From CAVVDY01 sp963819645 (GTDB lineage Bacteria; Acidobacteriota; Terriglobia; Terriglobales; Acidobacteriaceae): 64,000 bases of DNA. The stretch's first letter is position 1, and each line of letters opens with the position of its first letter. The translations under genes were made by a program, and so were the position numbers. Location of the stretch: the NCBI GenBank assembly GCA_963819645.1, contig CAWFWZ010000016.1, forward strand, positions 309,521-373,520, written 5' to 3'. Below are positions 1 to 8,866 of the stretch, in pieces. Under the pieces are notes generated by a model. It searched no databases and was not told the origin of the DNA. It was given only the letters and a program-made list of their open reading frames with translations.

Positions 1-356
1 GTCGCATCGTTCACGATGAGCATCACGATGCGTCCGTGAACACGGGCGAGTCCGGTAACCACGCCTGCCGACGGAGCGCCTCCCCACTCTTCGTACATTC
101 CCCAGGCGACGTAGGTGCCGAGTTCGAAGAACTCTGTTCCGGGATCGATGAGCAGCGCAATGCGCTCGCGCGCGGTGAGGCGTCCCTTCTTGTGCTGCGA
201 CTCGATGGCCTTTTCGCCGCCGCCTTCGTGAATGATCTCTTCTTCGTTGCGCAGGCGCGTGACCAGCTCGGCCATGGCATGAAGGTTGTGTTCGAAACGC
301 GGCGAGCCGGTTTTAACTTTGCTCTCGAAGGTGGGCTGGGACACTTTGTCGCTCAT
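1..356 (-). CDS. Acyl-CoA carboxylase carboxyltransferase subunit, N-terminal part, cut by window edge
   Basis: About 118 codons are readable from ATG 356 to the left edge with no stop. The protein begins MSDKVSQPTFESKVKTGS and continues with the conserved start of the biotin-dependent carboxyltransferase beta family (acetyl-, propionyl- or methylcrotonyl-CoA carboxylase): a KKGRLTARERIALLIDPGT segment followed by FFELGTYVAWGMYEEWGG. In this family the subunit transfers CO2 from carboxybiotin to an acyl-CoA. The substrate cannot be told from the N-terminus. No strong Shine-Dalgarno is seen before the ATG. The family assignment is firm; the rest of the gene lies outside the window. Confidence 0.88.
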   Translation of the reverse strand, partial: MSDKVSQPTFESKVKTGSPRFEHNLHAMAELVTRLRNEEEIIHEGGGEKAIESQHKKGRLTARERIALLIDPGTEFFELGTYVAWGMYEEWGGAPSAGVVTGLARVHGRIVMLIVNDA

Positions 357-430
357 GAACGGTTCCGGTACGAAGGAAGGTCAACGATAACGGAGGGGCG
401 GGATGCGGCGCAAACGGCTAAGACGATTTC

Positions 431-456
431 ACCACGGAGGCACGGAGGACACGGAG
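431..456. repeat. Short CACGGAGG-type repeat tract
   Basis: Three near-copies of CACGGAGG/CACGGAG follow one another between the carboxylase gene and the VapBC module. Such tracts are common dispersed intergenic sequence in soil bacteria. No coding function is seen. Confidence 0.5.
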
Positions 457-494
457 AAAAGTCGGAGCGGACACGTCTCGGAACAAGGAGGTAC

Positions 495-719
495 CTAGTC
501 AAGTACTTCCAGAAACTCTGGCTCTACCCAGATCGTCTCTCCGGCACGGTTGGTTACCGATTCCACGACGAGTTCCGCCATTCCAAGATCGTTTAGGCCA
601 GCAACAAGAAATTCATGTCGCACACACTTTGCAAAAACCGCGTTGGTCGGAAGGCCCGGTGTACTCGGGAGATCTCCAGGTACGCCGACCGGCCTGACTC
701 GAGGTGCCTATGGCTTCAT
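495..719 (-). pseudogene. Small unrecognised protein downstream of VapBC, interrupted by an in-frame TAG
   Basis: The frame starts at ATG 719 (Met-Lys-Pro), meets TAG at codon 4 (710-708), then stays open for 70 residues to the stop at 495. The open part contains GVPGDLPSTPGLPTN, VRHEFLVAGL and GETIWVEPEFLEVLD. It resembles short hypothetical proteins I cannot name and has protein-like composition. It lies 21 nt downstream of the vapC stop and could be a third gene of that operon. The amber codon may be a sequencing error, or the true start may be a non-ATG codon after it. Confidence 0.4.
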
Positions 720-740
720 AGCGGTGCGTTCGTGATTCAA

Positions 741-1151
741 CTATTTCGCCCAGTTCTCCCAACGGAGATCGCTGATCCTTGGAAAGTGGCTTATGTCGGC
801 AGTCACTAGCGTGAAATTGTGCCGCAAACATTGTGCTGCAATCAAAGGATCGAAAGCGCCAATCAGTCTACCTTGCGCTTTCAGAACCGCCCTGATCTCA
901 CCCGCAATCCTTGCGTCTTCATTATCGAAATCAACCGTTTCCAGATTGCCGGCGAGAAAGCGGAGCAACTTGCTTGCATTTCGTGGTATGTCCGAGCTCT
1001 TATACACGCCGTACCAGAGTTCGTGAAGAACGATCGACGAGACCAGCAGGCTCTGATGTCGGCTCGCGGCTTCCATGGCCCGTGCGCGAACCACCGGAGG
1101 CCGATCACGCAACATCGCAATGCAGGTACTCGTGTCAAGCAGATAACTCAT
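741..1151 (-). CDS. vapC: VapC-type PIN-domain ribonuclease toxin
   Basis: A 136-residue protein of typical VapC length. The PIN-domain acidic residues are visible: D6 in SYLLDTSTC, E44 in VLHELWYG, D101 in LIGAFDPLIAAQ and D119 in LVTADISHF. In the family these bind Mg2+ or Mn2+ and cleave RNA, often initiator tRNA or rRNA; the target here is unknown. The gene overlaps its antitoxin by 4 nt (1148-1151), the usual translational coupling of toxin-antitoxin pairs. All catalytic positions are present, so the toxin is probably active. Confidence 0.9.
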   Translation of the reverse strand: MSYLLDTSTCIAMLRDRPPVVRARAMEAASRHQSLLVSSIVLHELWYGVYKSSDIPRNASKLLRFLAGNLETVDFDNEDARIAGEIRAVLKAQGRLIGAFDPLIAAQCLRHNFTLVTADISHFPRISDLRWENWAK

Positions 1152-1393
1152 TCAAAAATCTTTCGCTCAGGGGCTTTCGGTTGCTTCCGCCAGCCAGGGG
1201 CATAGGCGTCATCGGTTAAGGGAATTTCGTCGATGGCATCGAACCACTCCTGCATCGAACCGTAGACCGGCTGCAGCAAAACTCCCTCGGGCACGCGGCG
1301 GACCCGAACCTTGTCTCCCTTGAAGCGAAACTCCTGCGGAAGTCGCACGGCCTGGCTATTGCCATTGCGAAACAATTTGGCATAGGTGCTCAT
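1148..1393 (-). CDS. vapB: VapB-type AbrB/SpoVT-fold antitoxin
   Basis: An 81-residue protein whose N-terminus (YAKLFRNGNSQAVRLPQEF) is a typical swapped-hairpin AbrB DNA-binding domain; GNSQAVRLP is the VapB/MazE-like signature. The C-terminal half would wrap the toxin. It is the first gene of the pair and ATG 1393 is the only sensible start. A near-consensus promoter and a perfect 8+3+8 palindrome lie immediately upstream, so autorepression by the VapBC complex is likely. The -10 ends only 6 nt from the ATG, so the message may have no leader. Confidence 0.9.
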   Translation of the reverse strand: MSTYAKLFRNGNSQAVRLPQEFRFKGDKVRVRRVPEGVLLQPVYGSMQEWFDAIDEIPLTDDAYAPGWRKQPKAPERKIFE

Positions 1394-1399
1394 ATCGCA

Positions 1400-1427
1400 A
1401 GTATATATTCACAATATATATCGTCAA
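1400..1427 (-). promoter_or_regulatory. vapBC promoter with embedded palindromic operator
   Basis: On the minus strand: TTGACG (1427-1422), 16-nt spacer, TATACT (1405-1400). A perfect inverted repeat, TATATATT-CAC-AATATATA (1402-1420), lies between the hexamers and overlaps the -10. A complex bound there would block RNA polymerase. vapB begins at 1393, so the predicted start site falls at or next to the ATG. Confidence 0.7.
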
Positions 1428-1846
1428 GGTGAAACCGCATGGCCCTTGGGCGTGAAGGTTGTTGGGGCTTTGCAGCTCATGAAGGTTCCGGAATGAAGAC
1501 AAGGTTCAACGAAAGGCGCTTGGGGTCGCGAGACAACCAGGTGGGAACTGAGTGCGGGGGCTGAAGCCCAAGTCGCTTCTTGTGCAATTGCGGCACGTCT
1601 GAAGACGTGCCCTGATACAAAGCAAATTCCCCGAGTCATTGCTCCCAGCCAATTATGAGAGTTCTGGGCTCCCTCTCCTGAGTTTCGATTGTGTGAATCC
1701 GGGCTCGCCATTAACTGCTCAAATCGGGGGGTATATTGCTGGATTCCGCAGCTCCGGCGGGTTCGGTTCCCGCGTTCCTGGACTGGTAAAATAGACTCTA
1801 TAGTGGGGATGGCCTTAGTTCGCCTGGCGCATCCTACAGGGAGTAC
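1428..1846. repeat. Gene-free stretch with a GGCACG palindrome
   Basis: No convincing gene lies between the vapBC promoter and ispH. A hairpin-forming repeat GGCACGTCT-GA-AGACGTGCC sits at 1592-1611. It belongs to the same family as copies near 5850, 5985, 29390, 29510 and 38295. The long minus-strand frame through here has no family character. The ispH promoter must lie toward the right end, but I see no clear consensus. Confidence 0.5.
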
Positions 1847-2818
1847 ATGGTTCAAAGCGAAGCAAAGACTTTACTTTTGCTGAAGCCGCGAGGCTTCTGC
1901 GCCGGCGTGGTGCGCGCCATCGACATTGTACGTATCGCCTTGGAGACCTTCGGCGCGCCGATCTACGTGCGCAAGGAGATCGTTCACAACCGCTACGTGG
2001 TGGACGAGCTCTCCGCCAAGGGCGCGATTTTTGTCGACAGCGTCGAAGAAGTGCCGGCCGGCGAACGTGTTATCTACAGCGCACACGGCGTAGCTCCTGA
2101 GGTTCGCGATTCCAGCAAGCTGCGCGAGCTGCGCGTCATCGACGCGACCTGCCCGCTGGTGACGAAGGTCCACGTGGAAGCGGTGAAGTTTGCGCGCGAA
2201 GGTTATTCGCTGATCCTGATCGGCCATCGCGATCACGATGAGGTCATCGGCACGCTGGGCGAAGCTCCGCTGGTCACGCAGGTCGTGGACTTGCCCGAGG
2301 AGGTCGACAACCTGGACGTTCCCGATCCCGAGCGAGTCGCCTATCTGACGCAGACCACGCTGAGCCTGGACGAGACCACGCATGTCATCGAAGCCTTGCG
2401 CCGGAAGTTTCCCAAGATCAAGGGACCGCACGCGCAGGACATTTGCTACGCGACGGAGAACCGGCAGACTGCGGTGAAGGAAGTGGCTGCCGACTGCGAT
2501 CTGCTGCTGGTCGTGGGCTCCGATAACAGTTCGAATTCGAACCGCCTGGTCGAAGTGGCGTGTAACCTGGGTGCCAAGTCGTACCTGATCGAGAACTTTC
2601 GCTCCATTGAGCCCGAGTGGCTGAAGGACGTGAAGACCGTGGGCCTGACGGCGGGAGCCTCGGCGCCTGAGATTCTGGTGCAGGAAGCCGTGACTTATCT
2701 GCAGCAACAGGGTTTCACCGATTTGAGAGAAGTGGAAGTGATGCCGGAACATGTTCGCTTCGGTCTGCCGCCCGAGATCGTGGAAGCGATTGGCGCTGCT
2801 CCGGCGCTGGCTGAATAG
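1847..2818 (+). CDS. ispH: 4-hydroxy-3-methylbut-2-enyl diphosphate reductase
   Basis: The last enzyme of the MEP isoprenoid pathway, converting HMBPP to IPP and DMAPP with a 4Fe-4S cluster. The 323 residues match the family. The three cluster cysteines are visible: C18 in PRGFCAGVVRA, C102 in DATCPLVTK and C200 in AQDICYATENRQ. Substrate-binding histidines occur in EIVHNRY and YSAHGVAP. ATG 1847 is preceded by CAGGGAG. It is intact and lies 8 nt upstream of shc, so isoprenoid precursor supply is probably co-transcribed with hopanoid synthesis. Confidence 0.97.
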   Translation: MVQSEAKTLLLLKPRGFCAGVVRAIDIVRIALETFGAPIYVRKEIVHNRYVVDELSAKGAIFVDSVEEVPAGERVIYSAHGVAPEVRDSSKLRELRVIDATCPLVTKVHVEAVKFAREGYSLILIGHRDHDEVIGTLGEAPLVTQVVDLPEEVDNLDVPDPERVAYLTQTTLSLDETTHVIEALRRKFPKIKGPHAQDICYATENRQTAVKEVAADCDLLLVVGSDNSSNSNRLVEVACNLGAKSYLIENFRSIEPEWLKDVKTVGLTAGASAPEILVQEAVTYLQQQGFTDLREVEVMPEHVRFGLPPEIVEAIGAAPALAE

Positions 2819-2826
2819 CAGACGCA

Positions 2827-4833
2827 ATGGCAGACGCAATACCTCCGAATCCTGCCGAGATGCGTTTCGGCAAAATTGATGACATCAAAGCGCGTGTGGC
2901 TGCCGCTATCGATGCCTCGCGCAAGTACCTGTTCTCACAGCAGGCGCCTGATGAAGGCTACTGGTGCGGCGAACTGGGCGCCGACTCGACTCTGGTCTCC
3001 GACTACATCCTGCTGCACCGTCTGCTGGGAACCGAAGACCCGGTGCGCACCGAGAAGTGCGCCAATGAAATCCTGACCCGGCAGAACGAAGACGGCGGCT
3101 TCCCAATCTACAACGGTGGGCCTTCAAACATCAGCGCATCGGTGAAGGCATACTTCGCGCTGAAGATGGCGGGGTACTCGCCCGATCATCCGGTGATGGC
3201 GAAGGCGCGGGAATGCATTCTGGCGATGGGCGGCGTGACCGAGGTCAACACCTTCACCAAGATTTATCTCTGCTTCCTGGGCCAATACGATTACGACGCG
3301 GTGCCGGCGATTCCGCCGGAGATCGTGCTCTTCCCCAACTGGTTCTGGTTCAACATCTACGAGATTTCGTCGTGGTCGCGCGCCATCCTGGTTCCGCTTG
3401 TCGATCGCGTATGCCAAGAAGCCGTTCAAGAAGATTGCTGATGAACACCAAATCGACGAGCTTTTTGTCGGCGGCCGAAAGAACAATCTTCGATTGAAGT
3501 GGTCGAAGAAGCTCGTCAGCTGGCGGAATTTCTTCCTCGTGCTCGACCGGCTGGTGCACTTCTTTGAGCGCGTACACATTCGTCCGCTGCGCTCGCAGGC
3601 GCTGAAGAAGGCCGAGAAGTGGATGCTGGAGCGGCTGGAGATGAGCGATGGACTGGGCGCCATCTATCCCGGCATCATGAATTCGATCATCGCGCTGCGC
3701 TGCCTGGGATATTCGCTCGACGATCCGCAGGTGATCCGCGCGATGGACGAGTTTGAGAAGCTCGGCATCGAGGAAGAAACTACTTTCCGCATGCAGCCCT
3801 GCAAGTCGCCGGTGTGGGATACGGCTTACGCCATCTTCGCGCTGGGTGATAGCGGAGTTGCGCCGACCGATCCTCGACTGGTAAGGCCCAGCGAGTGGAT
3901 GCTGCAAAAGCAGGTCACGCGCAAGGGCGACTGGTGCGTGAAGAATCCCAAGGCCGCGCCCGCGGGATGGTACTTCGAGTTCAACAACGAGTTTTATCCC
4001 GATGTCGATGACAGCGCGCAGGTGATGCTGGCGCTCAGCAAGGTCAAGACCAGCAACGAAGCGTATCAGGATAAATCGGTGCAGCGAGCGATTGACTGGG
4101 TGCTGTCGATGCAGTGCAAGAACGGCGGCTGGGCGTCGTTCGACAAAGACAACGACCGCATGGTCTTCCAGCAGATTCCGTTTGCCGATCACAACGCCAT
4201 GCTCGATCCGCCGACGGTGGACATCACGGGACGCGTGCTGGAGTGCCTGGCGACCTATGGGTATTCGCTGAAAGACGCTCCCGTGCAACGGGCGGTTGAG
4301 TTCGTCAAGCGCGAGCAGGAAGCCGACGGCTCGTGGTTCGGACGTTGGGGCGTGAACTACATCTACGGCACGGCGCTCGTCCTGCGCGGACTTGAGGCGG
4401 TAGGCGTCGATAATCACGAGCCCATGGTGCAGCAGGCGGCCGAGTGGCTGCGCATGATGCAGAACCCCGACGGCGGCTGGGGCGAGACCTGCGACTCGTA
4501 CGACGATCCGAACACCAAGGGGGTGGGCCCAAGCACTGCCTCGCAGACCGCGTGGGCGATTATGGGCCTGCTGGCGGCCAACGATATGCGCAGCGAACGC
4601 TGTTCAGCGCGGCATTGCGTACCTGTTGAAGACGCAGCGGCGCGATGGTTCGTGGGATGAGCAGCTCGTACACCGGGACCGGCTTTCCGCGGGTGTTCTA
4701 TCTCATGTACTACATGTACCGGCAGTACTTCCCGCTGATCGCGTTGAGCACCTACGCGAAAGCATCGGCGGCGACAGAAGATCAACTCAGAGCGGCTCGG
4801 CTCCGGGGCTCGCCGAACGAGTACCGGCCGTAA
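2827..4833 (+). CDS. shc: Squalene-hopene cyclase, frameshifted in this sequence
   Basis: Cyclises squalene to hopene/hopanol at the membrane. Homology is continuous over about 669 codons but needs three frame changes, near 3400, 4600 and 4670. The catalytic-acid motif DVDDSAQ (DxDD class) and several QW repeats (for example QNPDGGWGE and QCKNGGWASF) are visible. The C-terminus GTGFPRVFYLMYYMYRQYFP is characteristic of bacterial cyclases. At 3400, removing one G restores VPLSIAYAKKPF. Length after correction is normal, so these are probably sequence errors. It follows ispH by 8 nt. Confidence 0.93.
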
Positions 4834-4912
4834 GAAGTCCGCGCCCAGGAGCCTTCGGCTTAAATTCGCACTACAGGAGTTGCGCAACCGGCGAAAACGA
4901 TGAGGCACTTCG

Positions 4913-5760
4913 ATGGTCTCTGAGCGTTGGTTGCGGAAGCTGGTTCCTTCGACGGCGGTTTTGTCGCGCTCAGCACTGTTTTATCCGCTGTCGGTGATCA
5001 ACGACTGGACGGTCGGTGCGGCTTGCCGGCTGATCATGAAGCGCCGCTTCCCTCCCATGCGGTACATCAGCCGCACGGGATGCAATGGCGTGCTGTCCCC
5101 GTATTTTTTTTACCTGACGCACGGGGTGAATTTCTGGGTTTATGCGTTTGCGCAGGGCTGGGCCAGCCTGAATTCGCGGATCGTGGACATCGGCAGCGGA
5201 TGCGGCAAGAGCGCCGTGACTCTGCGCGATTTCGAGTACATGGGCGAACGATTTCAGGGACAGTATTTCGGGTTCGATGTGGATGCCGACATGATTCGCT
5301 GGTGTCAGCAGAATTTCGATCCTGAACACTTCAGCTTTCGTGCAATCGATAGTTATAGCGCTGTGTACAATCCGGCTCCGCGATCTGGATCGAGCGCGAG
5401 GTTAGAGGGCTGTGAGGATGGCTCGATCGACTTGGTGATGTCGCAATCGCTGTTCTCGCATTTGCTGGAACGTGAGCTGCGGGCTTATGTGAAGGAGTCG
5501 GCGCGCGTGCTGCGACGCGGCGGAATCATGGCGATGACGTTTTTTTGCATGGACGATCTGCGGGCGCTCAATCTTTTGGGTGGGCGTTGGACGTTTCGCG
5601 TATCGCCGCGATGCGGCGTACATCGAGAATGAGCGCTATCCCGAGGCTGCGGTGGCCTACGACAAAGCATGGATGGAGCAGGTGTGTCGCGAGGCAGGGT
5701 TCAGCCAGGTGCGGACGATACTGCCGGCGTATCAGAGCACGATTTTATGCGTGAAATAGT
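4913..5760 (+). CDS. Class I SAM-dependent methyltransferase, frameshifted near the 3' end
   Basis: The Rossmann-fold methyltransferase motif I is IVDIGSGCGKSAVTL, with motif II around YFGFDVDADMIRWC and a later SARVLRRGGIMAMTFF. A frame change near 5600 is needed to continue through AAYIENERYPEAAVAYDKAWM to the stop at 5760, about 282 codons. It lies between shc and hpnA on the same strand, so a link to hopanoids is possible. It is not the radical-SAM C-2 methylase HpnP, and its substrate is unknown. It may instead act on another lipid or polyketide. Confidence 0.75.
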
Positions 5761-5835
5761 CTTGCTTCGAGAGAGCACGAGATTCGGTTCTGGGTAGTTT
5801 GCTTAGGGCACGATATATCTCGTCTTGGACGGGAC

Positions 5836-6002
5836 CGCGTCAGGGCACGACCTTGGTCGTGCCGAAATAACCTTGCTACGTTCGGGCTTCAGCCCCTGTG
5901 TTTTTGCTTTGTGACGGCTAAGCAAATGTCGCCGACTGAAGTCGGCTCTGGATTGTTTAAATAAACAACGTATCGGCACGACCAAGGTCGTGCCCTGACG
6001 CG
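5836..6002. repeat. Inverted pair of 30-bp palindromic repeats
   Basis: An exact 30-nt sequence at 5836-5865 recurs as its reverse complement at 5973-6002. Each copy contains the perfect hairpin GGCACGACC-NN-GGTCGTGCC. Between them sits another small palindrome, GCCGACT-GA-AGTCGGC. It fills the 292-nt gap before hpnA, is probably a bacterial REP/BIME-like unit, and could end transcription or stabilise the upstream mRNA. Confidence 0.8.
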
Positions 6003-6052
6003 AATTTTCGCCAACGCAACAGCTTCCGACTGCAAAGATTAGTTTTCGTACC

Positions 6053-7039
6053 ATGAAGGTCTTTCTCACAGGCTCGACCGGCTTCCTGGGAAGCCACGTG
6101 GCACGCGCTCTGCTGAGTCGCGGCGACGAGTTGCGCCTGTTGGTGCGCGGATCGAGCCGGCTCGACAACATCGCCGATCTGAATGCAGAACACGTCGTCG
6201 GCGACCTTCGCGATATTGAGTCGCTGAAGCGCGGAATGTCCGGCTGTGAGGTCGTCTTCCACGTCGCCGCCGATTATCGCCTGTGGGCCGTCAACGGCCA
6301 GGAGCTTTACGAGTCCAATGTCGAGGGAACGCGGAACATCCTGGAGGCGGCGAAAGCGTCGGGGGTGCGACGCGTTGTCTACACCAGCAGCGTTGCTACC
6401 ATGGGCTTCGGCAATAACGGCCGACTGACGGATGAGAACACTCCTGTCACCCTGTCGAACATGATCAGCGACTACAAGCGCAGCAAGTTCATGGCCGAGC
6501 AACTGGTGATCGAGGCAGCACGCGGTGGTCAAAACGTCGTGATGGTGAACCCGACGACGCCGATTGGCGAGCGCGATATCAAGCCGACGCCCACGGGGAG
6601 GATCATCGTCGATTTCCTGAAGCGCAAGTTCCCTGCCTACGTGGATACGGGCTTAAACCTGCTCGATGTTGCGGATTGTGCGGAGGGGCATCTGCTCGCG
6701 CTGGAAAAAGCCAAGCCGGGCGAGCGCTACATTCTCGGGGGCGAGAACCTGACGCTGAAACAGATCCTCGACAAGCTGGCGGCAATCACCGGGCTGCCTT
6801 CGCCGAAGATCGAGCTGCCCTATGCAGTGGCGTATGCCACCGGAGTGGTTGACACGCTGATCACCGGGAAGCTGCGTAAGCGCGAGCCGCGCGTGACTCT
6901 GGATGCTGTGCGCATGGGCCGCAAGAAGATGTTCGTGAGCAGCGCGAAGGCCGAGCGCGAGTTGGGCTTCGCAGCGGGACCAGTGGACGATGCGTTGCGA
7001 CGGGCGGCGGATTGGTTCCGCGCCAACGGATATGTCTAA
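6053..7039 (+). CDS. hpnA: Hopanoid-associated sugar epimerase HpnA
   Basis: A 328-residue extended short-chain dehydrogenase/reductase. The NAD(P)-binding glycine motif TGSTGFLGSHVARAL is at the N-terminus, and the catalytic Tyr-x3-Lys appears in SDYKRSKFMAEQ. It matches the HpnA family found in hopanoid clusters, where a role in side-chain modification is assumed but the reaction is not settled. It is intact. Its 3' end overlaps hpnG by 8 nt, indicating translational coupling. Confidence 0.92.
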   Translation: MKVFLTGSTGFLGSHVARALLSRGDELRLLVRGSSRLDNIADLNAEHVVGDLRDIESLKRGMSGCEVVFHVAADYRLWAVNGQELYESNVEGTRNILEAAKASGVRRVVYTSSVATMGFGNNGRLTDENTPVTLSNMISDYKRSKFMAEQLVIEAARGGQNVVMVNPTTPIGERDIKPTPTGRIIVDFLKRKFPAYVDTGLNLLDVADCAEGHLLALEKAKPGERYILGGENLTLKQILDKLAAITGLPSPKIELPYAVAYATGVVDTLITGKLRKREPRVTLDAVRMGRKKMFVSSAKAERELGFAAGPVDDALRRAADWFRANGYV

Positions 7040-7733
7040 GCCGGTCGCGATTGTCGCGGCCATGCGGCGCGAACTCGGCCCGCTGCTGCGCGGGACGACA
7101 AAGCGAGAGGTCGACGGCGTCGAGCTATACGAGCTGCCATCGGCGCTGCTGGCAATCGGCGGGATTGGGCGTGACGCGGGTACTCGGGCGGCGCAGTTGG
7201 TTGTGCGCGAAGCCGGCCCTGCGCTGCTGATTTCAGCCGGATTGGCGGGAGCGCTGACGCCTTCTCTCAAGCCTGGCGCTGTGGTTCGCGTCCGGGAGGT
7301 CATAGACGAAGCAACCGGCGAGCGCTATGAAACGGTCGGTGGCGATGCGGTTTTGGTCAGTGCATTGCGAGTGGCTGGAACAATGGGCAAGCGGCGGCTG
7401 GCGGCGAGCTATTCGGCATCGGCGGTGGATATGGAAGGCGCCGCCGTGGCTCGGGTTGCGAAGCAGCACGGGATTCCCTTTGCGGCGGTGAAGGCCATTT
7501 CCGATGAGCTGGAGTTCCCTATGCCGCCGGTGAGCGGATTTGTGACTCCGCAGGGCAAGTTACGCTCGGCGGCTTTCGCAGGATATGTAGCGGTGCGGCC
7601 AAAATGGTGGGTTCCCACAATTCGCCTGGCGCTAAATAGCCGACGCGCTTCCCAGAACCTGTCGGTCGCTCTGCAACATCTAATTGAGCAGTACGCTACT
7701 CACAATTTGAGCACGGAGAAGCATCGCCTCTAG
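7032..7733 (+). CDS. hpnG: Adenosylhopane nucleosidase/phosphorylase HpnG
   Basis: A 233-residue protein of the purine nucleoside phosphorylase/MTA-SAH nucleosidase superfamily, with the superfamily motif ASAVDMEGAAVARVA. HpnG removes adenine from adenosylhopane on the route to bacteriohopanetetrol. I chose ATG 7032 (MSKPVAIVAAMRREL) over the longer upstream frame because it gives the conserved N-terminus and the common 8-nt overlap with hpnA. The gene is intact. HpnH, which makes adenosylhopane, is not in the window. Confidence 0.9.
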   Translation: MSKPVAIVAAMRRELGPLLRGTTKREVDGVELYELPSALLAIGGIGRDAGTRAAQLVVREAGPALLISAGLAGALTPSLKPGAVVRVREVIDEATGERYETVGGDAVLVSALRVAGTMGKRRLAASYSASAVDMEGAAVARVAKQHGIPFAAVKAISDELEFPMPPVSGFVTPQGKLRSAAFAGYVAVRPKWWVPTIRLALNSRRASQNLSVALQHLIEQYATHNLSTEKHRL

Positions 7734-7743
7734 GCAAGAGATC

Positions 7744-8862
7744 ATGTCGATAGCGACACAATTGCGCAACCCAGAGATCCCCAACGCAATACCCAGCACC
7801 ATGCAGGCGGTCGTGTATCACGGCGTGAACGATGTGCGCCTGGAGACAGTGCCGGTTCCCGAGATTGGAGCGGGCGAGCTTCTGATCCGGGTACACACCT
7901 GCGGTATCTGCGGGACCGACCTCAAGAAGATCTCGACTGGCTCGCATTCCGCTCCACGTATCTTCGGTCACGAGACGACTGGCGTGATTGCTGCCGTCGG
8001 CGCGGGCGTCAGCAAGTTCAGCGTAGGCGATCGCGTGATGGTCTTCCATCACATCCCGTGCCGCGATTGCTACTACTGCGAGCACAAGGTTTTCGCTCAA
8101 TGTCCGACCTACAAAAAGGTAGGCGTCACTGCCGGATACGAGCCGAGCGGTGGAGGATTTTCCGAGTACGTCCGGGTGATGGACTGGATCGTCGATCGAG
8201 GCGGCGTAGTTCGAATTCCCGATGGCGTGTCGTTTGAGCAGGCCTCTTTCATTGAGCCGGTGAACACCTGCATGAAAGGTGTGGAAACACTGGGGTTACG
8301 GGCGGGCGAGACGGTTCTGGTGGTCGGCCAGGGACCGATTGGCATTATTCTGTCAGTTCTGGCACGCCGCAGTGGCGCACGAGTGATTACTTCCGATTTG
8401 TTTCCGCAGAGGCATACAATATCTAAGGCGTTCGGGTTAGAGGAGAATATCGACGCCTCGAGTCAGGACACGGTGGAAACCGTCAAGGGCCTGACGGAGG
8501 GGCGCGGAGCCGATGCCGTCATTTTGGCCGTGGCAGGCAACGGTTTGATCCGGCCGGCCATGGATGCGACTCGTCCTGGTGGACGAGTTCTGTTATTTGC
8601 GCAAACCCAGCATGGGGAAGCCACCATCGATCCCGCTGCGGTCTGCGTCGATGAAAAGAGTCTCCTGGGCTCATACAGCGCTTCGGTCGATCTGCAAGGC
8701 GAGTCCGAGCAGTTTGTCTTAGGCGGCGAGATGGAGATGGAGCGGCTGATTAGCCATTCCTTCCCCTTGCAGGAGGCAGTCGAGGCGTTGCAGTTGGCTG
8801 CCCGTCCGAAGCCTGATTCGATGAAGATCGTTATCCAACCGGGTAGAGCATGGAAGGATTAG
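7744..8862 (+). CDS. Zinc-dependent medium-chain dehydrogenase 1 in the hopanoid locus
   Basis: A 372-residue MDR-family oxidoreductase. Catalytic zinc ligands C56 (GICGTD), H76 and E77 (FGHETTG) are present, as are the four structural-zinc cysteines C106, C109, C112 and C120. The nucleotide-binding motif is VVGQGPIGII. It resembles threonine/sorbitol dehydrogenases. The true start may be M20 (MQAVVYHGVNDV), because residues 1-19 are not family-like. It follows hpnG by 10 nt and precedes a second dehydrogenase by 4 nt. That context suggests an NAD(P)H step on the hopanoid side chain; the substrate is unproven. Confidence 0.85.
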   Translation: MSIATQLRNPEIPNAIPSTMQAVVYHGVNDVRLETVPVPEIGAGELLIRVHTCGICGTDLKKISTGSHSAPRIFGHETTGVIAAVGAGVSKFSVGDRVMVFHHIPCRDCYYCEHKVFAQCPTYKKVGVTAGYEPSGGGFSEYVRVMDWIVDRGGVVRIPDGVSFEQASFIEPVNTCMKGVETLGLRAGETVLVVGQGPIGIILSVLARRSGARVITSDLFPQRHTISKAFGLEENIDASSQDTVETVKGLTEGRGADAVILAVAGNGLIRPAMDATRPGGRVLLFAQTQHGEATIDPAAVCVDEKSLLGSYSASVDLQGESEQFVLGGEMEMERLISHSFPLQEAVEALQLAARPKPDSMKIVIQPGRAWKD

Positions 8863-8866
8863 CAGA

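Noticed and set aside
1424..1855. 143-codon minus-strand frame before ispH
   Set aside because: Spans a palindromic repeat and the ispH leader; no conserved features or ribosome site.
1871..2839. 322-codon minus-strand frame opposite ispH
   Set aside because: Fully antisense to an intact, motif-complete ispH; composition rich in Arg/His/Leu as expected for a GC-rich shadow.
3350..4417. 355-codon minus-strand frame opposite shc
   Set aside because: Antisense to clear squalene-hopene cyclase sequence; no family character.
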